A stretch of DNA of 34,125 nt, from contig CAYWIM010000049.1 of NCBI GenBank assembly GCA_964458325.1, forward strand, positions 1-34,125, given 5' to 3'. Positions 6,500 through 15,524 of the stretch are shown one piece after another. This DNA is from JAGMXM01 sp964458325 (lineage in GTDB: Bacteria; Verrucomicrobiota; Verrucomicrobiia; Limisphaerales; UBA1319). The notes below the pieces were generated by a model, which saw only the letters and a list, made by a program, of their open reading frames with translations, searched no databases and was not told the origin of the DNA. Numbering within the stretch: position 1 is the stretch's first letter; every line of letters begins with the position of its first letter. A program made the translations under genes and the position numbers.

Positions 6500-7939
6500 A
6501 TGCGAAATCGAATCGTTCTCCTGCTCCTGAGCGTGTTGCTGGCTGGCGGCAGCATGTGGCTCGCGGGCTGTAAGCGCACCGGCAAGGATCACGAAGGCCA
6601 CAGCGCTGCCGAGGCCAGGCAACAATACCACTGCCCGATGCACCCGACCTTCGTGGCCGACAAGCCGGGCGATTGTCCGATCTGCGGCATGAAACTTGTG
6701 CCCATCCAGGAAGAGAAAGCCAAGCCCGCGAGCACGGCGGACCCGTTTCCGCAGGTCAAAATCGGACAGTATTACTGCCCGATGGGGGCGGAGCACGTGC
6801 AGGACAAGCCCGGCATTTGCCCCAAGTGCGGCATGAACCTGATCGAGAAGAAAGAGTCGCCTCCTGGGCACGTAGGGCGCCAATCCAGCGAAGCGGAAGC
6901 GCCCGTGCCGGGCCGAGTGGGCATCCGCCTCTCGGCCGACAAGCGGCAAACGATTGGCCTGGCGCTCTCGAAGGTCGAGAAGCGCAAGCTGACACGGAAC
7001 ATCCGCGCTACCGCAGTAGTGATGCACGACGAAACCCGGTATGCCCGCATCGCTCCTCGATTCGGCGGCTGGTTGCGCAAGCTGCACGTCAGCTTCACCG
7101 GCGCACCCGTCGAGAAAGGCCAGCCGCTGTTCGCCGTCTATAGCCCGGAACTGTATTCCGCCGAGAATGAGTATCTCATGGCGTGGCGCGGCCTCGGGCA
7201 CCTGGATACGGACGCTCCCGAGGAGCAGCGCGTCACCGCCACCAACTTGTGGGGCTCAGCGCGCCGCCGGCTCGAATTATGGGAGATCGGCGGCGAGGAA
7301 ATCCGCGCGATGGAGGAGCGGGGCGCGGCCAGCGATGAAGTGCTGTTCCGGTCGCCGATTGCGGGGCACGTCGTGACCAAGACCGCGGTCGAGGGGAAGG
7401 CCTTCATGGCGGGCGAGTCGCTGTACGAGGTGGCCGACCTATCGCACCTGTGGCTGGATGCCTGGGTGTTCGAGTCGGACTTGCCCCTGATAAAAGTGGG
7501 GCTGACAGGGACAGTCACTTTTCCTTACCTGGGCAACAAGGCGTTCGCGGCGGCGATTACGTTTCTCTATCCCCACATCGATCCGCGGACCCGGCGAGGG
7601 CGCGTGCGCCTGGAGCTGGACAATCCCGATCGCCTGCTGCGGCCGGACATGTGGGCGAGTGTCGGGATCGACGTTCCGCTCGGTGAGAAGCTTCTGATCC
7701 CGGCCAGCGCCGTGATTGACACCGGACAACGGTTTGTCGCGTTCGTGGACGCTGAAGACGAGCACTTGCAGCCGCGTGAATTGAAGATGGGCTTGCGGGC
7801 CCAGGACGATTACGAAGTGCTCTCTGGCGTGAAGGAAGGCGAGCAAGTCGTCACCCGGGCGCTGTTTCTCGTCGATTCGGAAAGCCAGCTCAAAGCGGCA
7901 ATTGCCGGCATGGGCGAAGCCGGCGAACACAGGCACTAA
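6500..7939 (+). CDS. RND efflux periplasmic adaptor (CusB-like) with two heavy-metal-binding domains
   Basis: This 479-aa lipoprotein (box WLAGC, Cys24) has two short heavy-metal-binding domains near the N-terminus: YHCPMHP...CPICGM at about 43-68 and YYCPMG...CPKCGM at about 91-116. The membrane-fusion part follows, with barrel-sandwich halves (around 185-215 and 275-300), an alpha-hairpin and beta-barrel segments. It bridges the inner-membrane pump and the TolC channel. The Cys/Met domains are expected to bind Cu(I)/Ag(I) and hand metal to the pump; this is family knowledge, not shown here. The gene starts 3 bp after the TolC stop and is followed 15 bp later by the pump gene, so all three are one operon. 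cusB is the closest well-known name, but orthology is not certain. Confidence 0.9.
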   Translation: MRNRIVLLLLSVLLAGGSMWLAGCKRTGKDHEGHSAAEARQQYHCPMHPTFVADKPGDCPICGMKLVPIQEEKAKPASTADPFPQVKIGQYYCPMGAEHVQDKPGICPKCGMNLIEKKESPPGHVGRQSSEAEAPVPGRVGIRLSADKRQTIGLALSKVEKRKLTRNIRATAVVMHDETRYARIAPRFGGWLRKLHVSFTGAPVEKGQPLFAVYSPELYSAENEYLMAWRGLGHLDTDAPEEQRVTATNLWGSARRRLELWEIGGEEIRAMEERGAASDEVLFRSPIAGHVVTKTAVEGKAFMAGESLYEVADLSHLWLDAWVFESDLPLIKVGLTGTVTFPYLGNKAFAAAITFLYPHIDPRTRRGRVRLELDNPDRLLRPDMWASVGIDVPLGEKLLIPASAVIDTGQRFVAFVDAEDEHLQPRELKMGLRAQDDYEVLSGVKEGEQVVTRALFLVDSESQLKAAIAGMGEAGEHRH

Positions 7940-7954
7940 TCCCCTTTCACCCTC

Positions 7955-10900
7955 ATGTCCGATACCGCCACATCCACGCCGTCCGCGCCGCACCAGGGTT
8001 CGGCGATCGAGCGCGTCATCGAGTGGAGCGCGCGCAACAAGTTCATGGTGTTCCTGCTCGTGGCCGCGCTCACCCTGGGGGGCCTGTTTTGCCTGCGCAA
8101 CACGCCGCTGGATGCCATCCCCGATCTGACGGATGTGCAGGTGATCGTTTTCAGCCAGTGGGAGGGCCGCAGCCCGAGCCTGGTCGAGGACCAAATCACT
8201 TACCCGATCGTCACGAAACTCGTCAGCGCACCGAATGTCCGCGCAGTGCGAGGTTATTCGTTTTTCGGTTACTCGTTCGTCTATGTGATTTTCAAGGATG
8301 GGACGGACATCTACTGGGCGCGGTCGCGTGTGCTCGAGTACATGCAAGGCATGGCCAACAACCTGCCGCCCGAGGTCACGCCCGCGCTGGGCCCGGACGC
8401 CACAGGTGTGGGCTGGGGCTTCCAATATGCGCTGGTGGACAGGAGCGGCAAGCGCGACCTGGCGGACTTGCGATCGTTCCAGCAATGGCATTTGCGCTAT
8501 TGGATTCAAAGCGTGGAAGGAGTCGCGGAGGTGGCCACCATCGGCGGCTTCGAGAAGCAGTACCAGGTGGAGATCGATCCCGACCGGTTGCTGGCCTACG
8601 ACGTGCCCATCAGCAGAGTGGTGTCGGCGATCCGTAGCGCCAACAACGACGTGGGCGGACGCGAGCTCGAACGGAATGGAACGACGTATCTCATTCGCGG
8701 CAAGGGTTACATCCAGTCACTCGAGGACTTGCGGTGGGTCGTGGTGGGCGCGGATGCGCGCGGGACTCCGGTCCTGCTGAAGGACGTGGCCAGGAACATC
8801 GCGTTCGGCCCGGAGATGAGGCGGGGCGCAGGCGACTTCAACGGCGAAGGAGAAACGACCGGCGGCATCGTGGTGGTGCGTTTCGGACAGAACGTGCTTC
8901 AGGTCATCGACCGCATCAAGGCCAAGCTGGAGGAGGTCAAGCCGTCGCTGCCGGAAGGCATCGAGATTGTCACGACCTACGACCGGTCCGACCTGATCCA
9001 TCGCTCGATCCAAACGCTCACGCGCGCCATCATTGAAGAGTCCATCATCGTTTCGATCATCGTCATCGTGTTCCTGCTGGACTTCGGCGGGGCGGCGCGG
9101 GCGATTGTCACGCTGCCGATCGCAGTGGCGCTGGCGTTCATCCCCATGTACTTCATGGGGCTGACGGCGAACATCATGTCGCTGGCCGGCATCGCCATCG
9201 CCATCGGCGCACTGTGCGATGAGGCGGTGGTGATGGTCGAGAATGTGCACAAGCGCTTGGAACACGCTCCGCCCGGGCTGAACCGCCACCAGAGGCAGGA
9301 GATCATCATCCAGGCGTGCCAACAGCTCGGGAAGCCGCTGTTCTTTGCCCTGCTGGTGATCACCGTCAGCTTCATGCCCGTGTTCGCGCTGGAATCGCAA
9401 GAAGGGCGGCTGTTCAAGCCGCTGGCGTTCACAAAGACCTTCACGATGGCCTGGGCGGCATTCCTCTCCGTCACCGTCGGGCCGGCGCTCATCGTGCTGA
9501 TGACGGGCGCAAAAGTCATTCCGGAGCACAAACATCCCATCAGCCGCATCCTGCACCGCATCTATTACCCGTGGGTCAGCATGTTGATGACGCGGCGGGT
9601 CCTGTCGATTGTGCTCGCGATCATCGCGGTGGGTTCCTCCTACCCAATCTACCAGAAGCTCGGCTCGGAGTTCATGCCGCCGCTCAATGAAGGGACGATT
9701 CTCTACATGCCTACGGCTCTGCCCACCATGTCGGTCACCGAGGCGGCGCGCGTGATGCAGATCCAGGACCGCATCCTCAAGCAGTTCCCCGAGGTGCGGA
9801 CCGTGCATGGCAAGGCGGGCCGTTCGGAAACCGCCACGGATCCGGCGCCGATGGAAATGTTCGAGACCGTCGTCCAGCTGAAGCCGGAAAAGGAATGGCG
9901 ACATGTCTCGAATCCGCGCTGGTACTCGAGCTGGACGCCGGAGTGGATCCAGAGAGGTCTGCGGAAAATCTGGCCCGATGCCCGCCCTCTGACCTGGAAC
10001 GAACTGATCACGGAAATGGACGAGGCGCTCCAGATCCCCGGTCAGGTCAATGCGTGGACCATGCCCATCAAAGGGCGCATTGACATGCTCACGACCGGTA
10101 TCCGCACGCCGGTGGGCATCAAAATCTTCGGGGCTGACCTGGAAGAGATTCACAAGCTGGGCGAACATCTGGAATCGGTGATGCGGGAGATTCCGGGGAC
10201 GCGCAGCGTGTTTGCTGAACGCACCACGGGCGGCTATTACATCGACATCATCCCCCAACGCGCCGAAATCGCCCGCTACGGCCTGAACGTCGAGGATGTG
10301 CTGATGCAAGTGGAGATCTCGATTGGCGGCATGGCCATCGCACGCACAATCGAGGGCCGCGAGCGCTACACCATCAATGTCCGATACAGCCGCGAGTTGC
10401 GAGATGATGTGGACAAACTCAAACGCGTGCTCGTCCCCGTGATGTCCGCTCCGGCGGGCGAGGCCGCCGCGAGCGGCGGTGCGGACGCGATGGCCGATGG
10501 TGGTTGGGCCGGAAATCGGAACGCGCTTCGTCAAATCCCCCTCGGTCATTTGGCGGACATTCGCATTGCGACCGGCCCGCCGGTCATTCGCAATGAAAAC
10601 GGCGCGCTCACCGGTTGGGTGTATGTGGACATGGCCGGACGCGACATCGGCGGCTACGTGAATGACGCCAAGAAAGCGGTAGCCGAGAAGATCGAGAAAG
10701 CTGGGCTGCTGCCCGCGGGCTATCGTTTCGAGTGGTCGGGCCAATACGAACACATGCTGCGAGTGCGGGAGCGGCTCCAGGTCGTGGTGCCGATCACGCT
10801 GGCGCTCATCTTCGTGCTGCTCTACATGAACTTCAAAAGCGTGCCCGAAACATTCATCATCCTGCTGTCCATTCCCTTCGCCATGACCGGGAGCATCTGG

Positions 10901-11383
10901 CTGCTCTGGATCATGGGCTACAACCTGAGCATCGCTGTCTGGGTCGGCATCATTGCGCTAGCGGGTCTTGCCGCGCAAACCGGGACGGTGATGATCATTT
11001 ACCTGGACGAGGCATTCCACGCCTACCAAAAGGCGGGCCGGATGAAGACGCAGCACGACCTGTTCGAGGCCATTACCTATGGCGCTGTCCAACGGGTGCG
11101 TCCCAAGCTGATGACGGTTTCCATGGTTACGCTGGGGCTCGCTCCCGCGCTCTGGGCGCATGGCGCGGGCGCGGAGGCCATCCAGCGCATCGCCGCTCCG
11201 ATGATCGGCGGATTGATCACCAGCACCATCCTGACCTTGGAAATTGTCCCGGCCATTTATTCCCTGTGGCGTGGCCGCCAGGTGGCATGGATCAAAGGCC
11301 CGAAGCCGCCACGAAAGCAATGGGAGGATTTGAGCATGCAGTTTGTGATGTGGGAGAAGGAGGGGCGCCCGACGTCGCTTTGA
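7955..11383 (+). CDS. Heavy-metal efflux RND pump, CusA/CzcA family (monovalent-cation type likely)
   Basis: The 1142-aa inner-membrane pump has the RND layout: TM1 at about 30-50, a large periplasmic loop, TM2-6, a second loop, and TM7-12. The TM4 motif GALCDEAVVMVENVH (Asp422) resembles the Cu/Ag form rather than the Zn/Co/Cd form DFG...DGAVV. The WTMPIKGRIDMLTTG stretch (about 701-715) also matches CusA-type pumps with methionine relays. In the TM10 motif, GLAAQTGTVM has Gln1008 where CusA-type pumps usually have Glu. The protein is about 95 residues longer than E. coli CusA, partly through extra periplasmic stretches near 640-690 and 830-850. It exchanges protons for metal ions and expels them through the adaptor and TolC partner. 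No clear ribosome-binding site precedes the ATG, so translation is probably coupled. A hairpin overlaps the stop codon. Confidence 0.92.
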   Translation: MSDTATSTPSAPHQGSAIERVIEWSARNKFMVFLLVAALTLGGLFCLRNTPLDAIPDLTDVQVIVFSQWEGRSPSLVEDQITYPIVTKLVSAPNVRAVRGYSFFGYSFVYVIFKDGTDIYWARSRVLEYMQGMANNLPPEVTPALGPDATGVGWGFQYALVDRSGKRDLADLRSFQQWHLRYWIQSVEGVAEVATIGGFEKQYQVEIDPDRLLAYDVPISRVVSAIRSANNDVGGRELERNGTTYLIRGKGYIQSLEDLRWVVVGADARGTPVLLKDVARNIAFGPEMRRGAGDFNGEGETTGGIVVVRFGQNVLQVIDRIKAKLEEVKPSLPEGIEIVTTYDRSDLIHRSIQTLTRAIIEESIIVSIIVIVFLLDFGGAARAIVTLPIAVALAFIPMYFMGLTANIMSLAGIAIAIGALCDEAVVMVENVHKRLEHAPPGLNRHQRQEIIIQACQQLGKPLFFALLVITVSFMPVFALESQEGRLFKPLAFTKTFTMAWAAFLSVTVGPALIVLMTGAKVIPEHKHPISRILHRIYYPWVSMLMTRRVLSIVLAIIAVGSSYPIYQKLGSEFMPPLNEGTILYMPTALPTMSVTEAARVMQIQDRILKQFPEVRTVHGKAGRSETATDPAPMEMFETVVQLKPEKEWRHVSNPRWYSSWTPEWIQRGLRKIWPDARPLTWNELITEMDEALQIPGQVNAWTMPIKGRIDMLTTGIRTPVGIKIFGADLEEIHKLGEHLESVMREIPGTRSVFAERTTGGYYIDIIPQRAEIARYGLNVEDVLMQVEISIGGMAIARTIEGRERYTINVRYSRELRDDVDKLKRVLVPVMSAPAGEAAASGGADAMADGGWAGNRNALRQIPLGHLADIRIATGPPVIRNENGALTGWVYVDMAGRDIGGYVNDAKKAVAEKIEKAGLLPAGYRFEWSGQYEHMLRVRERLQVVVPITLALIFVLLYMNFKSVPETFIILLSIPFAMTGSIWLLWIMGYNLSIAVWVGIIALAGLAAQTGTVMIIYLDEAFHAYQKAGRMKTQHDLFEAITYGAVQRVRPKLMTVSMVTLGLAPALWAHGAGAEAIQRIAAPMIGGLITSTILTLEIVPAIYSLWRGRQVAWIKGPKPPRKQWEDLSMQFVMWEKEGRPTSL

Positions 11384-11396
11384 TTCCAGAAATCAA
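11380..11396 (+). terminator. Stop-codon hairpin at the end of the efflux operon
   Basis: TTGATT (11380-11385) and AATCAA (11391-11396) pair around a 5-base loop, and the TGA stop of the pump gene (11381-11383) lies in the stem. There is no U-tract. It could slow or end transcription before the convergent lptF/G gene, which ends at 11438; its termination strength is uncertain. Confidence 0.3.
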
Positions 11397-11437
11397 GAGC
11401 CTATTGTCAGCTATTTAAACCCCCATTGACCCATGGC

Positions 11438-12556
11438 CTACACTCCGCGGTTGGCCCGCCAAAGCAGGACCACACCCACCGCCTGGAAGATGAAGTTGGG
11501 CAGCCAAAGGATGAGTTGCGGCGCCCATTCCGCGCGCGTCTGGAGCGATTGGCCCAACACCATGAAGCTGTAATAGACCAGCACCAGCACGATGGCCAGG
11601 GCTACACCCACGCTCGTCTCCCGCCGGTGCGCCCGGATGCCCAGCGGTATCCCCAGGAGGGTGAACCCGATGCACGCAAACGAGAAGGCCGCCTGCCGGT
11701 GCAGCTGAACCTCGACCGGCGTGGCGTCCACGCCCTGCCGATCGAGCTCGCGCTTCTCCCTCCAGAGCTGCCGAAAAGTCATCTCCGAATACCGTGGCGC
11801 ACGCCGCTGGCTGCCGGATCCGCCGAAGGGCACCGTCAGAGGCCACTCCTCCATGATCACCGGATTCCACTGGCCGCCCTCGCCGGCGGCGTTCGTCGAG
11901 TAATGGAGGCCCCAGACGTTGGTCAGCAGCAGCTCGAGCTGCGGCTGGGCATCCCCCGCAGCATCGCCCCATCCATAGGAGCCGCCCGAGGCTCGAACCC
12001 GCTGCACCACCCGGCCCTGGTCGAGCTGGGACAGCAAAATGTTCTCGAGATTGGTGCCTCGGATTCTCCCGATGTAGAGATAGAACTTCTTCTGATCGGT
12101 CAGAAATCGTCCTTCGGCGAGCGCGAGGGCGTCCACCTGGGTTCGAAACCGGTTGACGAGCTCCTTGTAGGCGTGGCGGCAGCGCTGGGCCAGCTCGAGG
12201 TTGATGGCCGCGCAGACAAGGCTCAGCGCCACCGACAAGAGGAGCACCGGCGTGATCAGCGCCGTCAGGCTCACCCCGTTGGCGCGCACCGCCGTCAGCT
12301 CCTGATCGGCGCTGAACCGGCCGAACACCAGCAGCGTGGCCGTCAACATGCCCATCGGCAGCGCATACACCAGCACGAATGGCACCAGCAATCCAACCGC
12401 CTGCGCCACGACCCCCAGGGTGGCCTGCCGGTTGACCAGCATCGCCAACACCTCCTTCAGGACGTTGCCCAGGAGGAGGATCAAGGTGAACACACCCACC
12501 GACATGGCTAAAGCCACCACCACCTGGCGGATCAGATATCCCTGCAGCGTTTTCAT
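11438..12556 (-). CDS. LptF/LptG family lipopolysaccharide-export permease
   Basis: The 372-aa protein starts at the ATG at 12556, whose ATGA overlaps the glnD stop codon. It has three N-terminal membrane spans (about 15-40, 55-85, 95-120), a periplasmic beta-jellyroll region (about 130-265, with FYLYIGRI and RYSEMTFRQLW) and three C-terminal spans. This is the YjgP/YjgQ topology. In the Lpt system the permease pair, driven by the ATPase LptB, extracts LPS from the inner membrane and passes it to LptC. Only one permease gene is present here, and which of the two subunits it is cannot be told. The overlap with glnD is unusual company and suggests co-translation. Confidence 0.9.
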   Translation of the reverse strand: MKTLQGYLIRQVVVALAMSVGVFTLILLLGNVLKEVLAMLVNRQATLGVVAQAVGLLVPFVLVYALPMGMLTATLLVFGRFSADQELTAVRANGVSLTALITPVLLLSVALSLVCAAINLELAQRCRHAYKELVNRFRTQVDALALAEGRFLTDQKKFYLYIGRIRGTNLENILLSQLDQGRVVQRVRASGGSYGWGDAAGDAQPQLELLLTNVWGLHYSTNAAGEGGQWNPVIMEEWPLTVPFGGSGSQRRAPRYSEMTFRQLWREKRELDRQGVDATPVEVQLHRQAAFSFACIGFTLLGIPLGIRAHRRETSVGVALAIVLVLVYYSFMVLGQSLQTRAEWAPQLILWLPNFIFQAVGVVLLWRANRGV

Positions 12557-15327
12557 GCGGACGATGGCCTCCCGCCATCCAACGAACAGATGGCCTCGGT
12601 CAATCCGCGCTCGATCTGCGCCCACCGGGCTGGATCCGTCACCTTCTCCTCCTTCGCATCGCTCACGTAGAACGTGTCGATCGCGGCTCCATTCTCGGTG
12701 CAGATCTTGGCCGTCGATATGTCCAGACCCAGATCGCTCAATGTCCGGACCAGCGAATACAACAGCCCGACCCGGTCCTCGCTCTGCACCTCGATCGCCG
12801 TCCGCGTATCGGACGTCGTCGTGTCGAAACGCACCCGGGTTGGAAGCCGCTCGCCCTCGAGGTACGGCAGGAGCGGGGCCTCGCGCTTGGCCCGACCCAC
12901 CAGCGCGCCCACGTCCACGTCGCCCAACAGCGCTCCCTGGAGCACCTCCTCGACGCGAGCCCGGGCTGCGGCCTGCGGCAGCGCGCCCGTCCGGGCGTCA
13001 CAGACGTAAAACAGGTCCAGAATCACGCCGTCCGACCGGGAAAAGATCTGGGCGCTGAGGATGTTCAAACCCGCCGCGGTCAGGGACCCGGCGATCCGGC
13101 TGAAAAGCCCCGCCCGATCCCACGTGCAGACCTTGAGCACCGCGTAGCCGCGATCGGGCTCGTCCTGCCATGCCACCTGCGGCTCCAACGCGTGGCGGCC
13201 GTGGGTCTGCAGCATGGCGAAAAACCGGTGCGCCAACCCCGCGTCGGCGGCGATCTCCGCCGCCGATCGGATCCGGAAATAGCGGGGTGGCAGGCCGGCG
13301 AAATGCGCGGCGATTTCCTCCTCCGGCACGGACCCGGCCGCCAACCGCCGGACCTCAGCCGCCAGCTCCTCGCGGCGCCGCACATCGGCTCTTGCCGTTT
13401 CCACCCCCGCCAACACGTCAGCCGTTCGCTGGTAGAGCGTCCAGAGCAGCGTCTCCTTGAAATCGCTCCACTGAGCCGCGCTGGTCCCCAGGGAATCCGC
13501 AAAGGTCAGAAGCAGCAGCAAGTTGAGGTTTTCGAGCGTCCCCACCTCGCGCGCCAGCTTGCGCGCCACGCCCGGATCGTCCAGGTCATGCCGCTGGGAC
13601 ATCTGGATCATCGCCAGGTGATGCTCGACGAGGCGCTCGAGGGTGGCGGCGGCCTCCGCCTCCAGATCGAGCCGGCGCGCCGCGCGCATGGCCAGCTTCG
13701 CGCTGTCGGCCGCATGCCGGCGCGATGCCGCCGCTTTCCCGGCATCGTGCAGCAGCAGCGCCAGGTAGAGCAGATGCGGATGCTCGATCTTCCGAAAGAT
13801 TTCCCGGAAATGCTCGAAAGGCGCCCGCGTCGCGGTCCACACCTGGTCCAGCATCTCGATCCCGACCAGGGTATGCTCGTCCGCCGTGTAGCGGTGAAAA
13901 AACTCGTGCTGCACCAGGCATGTCAGCTTGCCGAACTCGGGCAGGTAGCGTCCCAGCAGATCGACCTCGTGCATGGCCCGCAGCACCGGCGCCACCCGCC
14001 CCCTCTGGCTCAGGATCTCCAGAAACGTGTCCCGCACATGCGCGTCCTTTCGGAAATCGCGGTCGACCCGCCGCAGTTCATGGCGGATGAGCTGCGCCAG
14101 GTCCGGATGGAGCCGGAGCCCGCGCTGCTGCAGATAAAGAAAAACCCGCATCAAACGGGCCGGCTCCTCCCGAAACACCTCGTCCGACACCGCGCGGATT
14201 TCTCCGTCCACCCATTGGAATCCGTCTCGCGGCGGCGCCGGCGGCCTGCCCGGAAACAGCCGCCGCCACTGAAAGGCCGGCCTCCCCTCCGTCTCGAGCG
14301 CCAGCCGCTGCTCGAGCGTGCGGGTCAGCAGGTAGATCCGGCGCATGTGCGTGTAGACCAGCCGCATGAAACGCTCGACGCGCTTCATCGGCGACCGGTC
14401 AGCGAACCCCAGGCTCAGCGCGATCCCCGGCTGCAGCGATTTCATCAGCACATCCACCGCGCGGTCCGTCTGGTAATGCAGCTCGTTCCGGATCCGGAGC
14501 AGAAAATCGTAGGCGTTTTCCAGCTGCCTTCGCTCGTCGGGATTGATCAACCCTCGCGCCTCGAGGTCCGCCAGCGCTCGCACCCGGTGCTTGAAGAACG
14601 CCATCCACAGCAGATTCTGAAGATCGCGCAGCCCCCCGCAGCCATTCTTGACGTTCGGCTCCTGCATGGTCGCCGAATCCCCGTACTTGGCGCGGCGCGC
14701 TGCCTGGTCCTTCAGCCGCGCCGCGATGTATTCGGCCTCGTGCTTGCGGACGCAGTGTGTGAGCACCGCCCGCTCCATCCGCTCGAACAAATCGGGCTGC
14801 CCGGCCACCCAGCGGGCCTCGATCAGCGAGGTCTTCGATTGCATGTCCTGATTGGCCACATGGACGCAATCCTTCACCGTCCGAACCGAATGCCCCACCT
14901 TGAATCCCAGATCGAACAGCAGCACGAGCATCGTTTCGGTGAGCCGCGACATCCCCTCCCGATGCCGCCCTCCCGGGGCGACCTCGCCATCGTGGAGAAA
15001 CATCACGTCGATGTCGCTGTGCGGATTGAGCTCCCGGCGGCCGTAGCCGCCCACGGCCACGATCGCCAGCGGCGGCATCCGCATCCCCGCCGGCTGGCAC
15101 CCCTCCAGCCCCCCCAGCAGATGCGCAAGCAGCCTGTCGATGACCAGCGCCCGCGCCTCGCAAACCCTCCGCCCGCCCGATCCGCTCCGATGCAGGATCT
15201 TCAGCCGCTGGTTCTCCACCTTGAGATACGCGCGATACCTGGCCAGCTCCGCCGCGGGCGGACGGCCCGGCGGCAGCACCAGCCGCGCCGCCGCGCTCGC
15301 CTCGATCTTTTCCAGGATCCGCTGCAC
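12553..15327 (-). CDS. glnD: Bifunctional PII uridylyltransferase / uridylyl-removing enzyme
   Basis: The 924-aa protein shows the full GlnD layout. The nucleotidyltransferase motif GGYGRRELNPHSDID lies at about 92-106 and the PII-uridylyltransferase helical region at about 180-440. The HD domain has LLLHDAGKAA near 522-531, and two ACT domains (about 726-800 and 840-915) carry DRAGLFSRIAG and DRVGLLYSLVR. It uridylylates PII when glutamine is low and removes the UMP when glutamine is high, with the ACT domains sensing glutamine. The start appears to be GTG at 15327. A weak candidate promoter read leftward is TTGCAT, 17 bases, TTAAGC just upstream. No PII or glutamine synthetase gene lies in the window. 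It overlaps the downstream permease gene by 4 bp. Confidence 0.96.
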   Translation of the reverse strand: MQRILEKIEASAAARLVLPPGRPPAAELARYRAYLKVENQRLKILHRSGSGGRRVCEARALVIDRLLAHLLGGLEGCQPAGMRMPPLAIVAVGGYGRRELNPHSDIDVMFLHDGEVAPGGRHREGMSRLTETMLVLLFDLGFKVGHSVRTVKDCVHVANQDMQSKTSLIEARWVAGQPDLFERMERAVLTHCVRKHEAEYIAARLKDQAARRAKYGDSATMQEPNVKNGCGGLRDLQNLLWMAFFKHRVRALADLEARGLINPDERRQLENAYDFLLRIRNELHYQTDRAVDVLMKSLQPGIALSLGFADRSPMKRVERFMRLVYTHMRRIYLLTRTLEQRLALETEGRPAFQWRRLFPGRPPAPPRDGFQWVDGEIRAVSDEVFREEPARLMRVFLYLQQRGLRLHPDLAQLIRHELRRVDRDFRKDAHVRDTFLEILSQRGRVAPVLRAMHEVDLLGRYLPEFGKLTCLVQHEFFHRYTADEHTLVGIEMLDQVWTATRAPFEHFREIFRKIEHPHLLYLALLLHDAGKAAASRRHAADSAKLAMRAARRLDLEAEAAATLERLVEHHLAMIQMSQRHDLDDPGVARKLAREVGTLENLNLLLLLTFADSLGTSAAQWSDFKETLLWTLYQRTADVLAGVETARADVRRREELAAEVRRLAAGSVPEEEIAAHFAGLPPRYFRIRSAAEIAADAGLAHRFFAMLQTHGRHALEPQVAWQDEPDRGYAVLKVCTWDRAGLFSRIAGSLTAAGLNILSAQIFSRSDGVILDLFYVCDARTGALPQAAARARVEEVLQGALLGDVDVGALVGRAKREAPLLPYLEGERLPTRVRFDTTTSDTRTAIEVQSEDRVGLLYSLVRTLSDLGLDISTAKICTENGAAIDTFYVSDAKEEKVTDPARWAQIERGLTEAICSLDGGRPSSA

Positions 15328-15383
15328 GCGCGAGCTTAAGTCCCAATTCCGCGAAAATGCAAACGACGATTTGGCGGCAACCC

Positions 15384-15410
15384 TTGCTGGTCCCCCGGTG
15401 TTTGTAGTAT
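15384..15410 (+). promoter_or_regulatory. Candidate promoter of the ECF sigma / peptidase cluster
   Basis: TTGCTG (15384-15389) and TAGTAT (15405-15410) are separated by 15 bp and would start transcription near 15417, about 108 bases before the sigma-factor ATG. The spacing is shorter than the usual 17 bp, so this is a modest call. Confidence 0.3.
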
Positions 15411-15524
15411 CGTCCGGCGTGCGCCTGACTGGCCCGCACTGCCGCCGTCGGCCCCGCGACCGCCTCCTGCCGGCTCGCGAAGGGATCGATGTGCCCGCGC
15501 CTCCCGGGTGTCGGCCTTGCTACC

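Noticed and set aside
8717..10753. Long open frame (about 678 codons) antisense to the RND pump gene
   Set aside because: It has no recognisable domain, its composition mirrors the real gene, and long antisense frames are expected in GC-rich DNA with this codon use.
13192..15339. Open frame of about 715 codons antisense to glnD
   Set aside because: It is a shadow frame rich in Arg/Pro/His/Gln; the opposite strand encodes an intact GlnD with all motifs.
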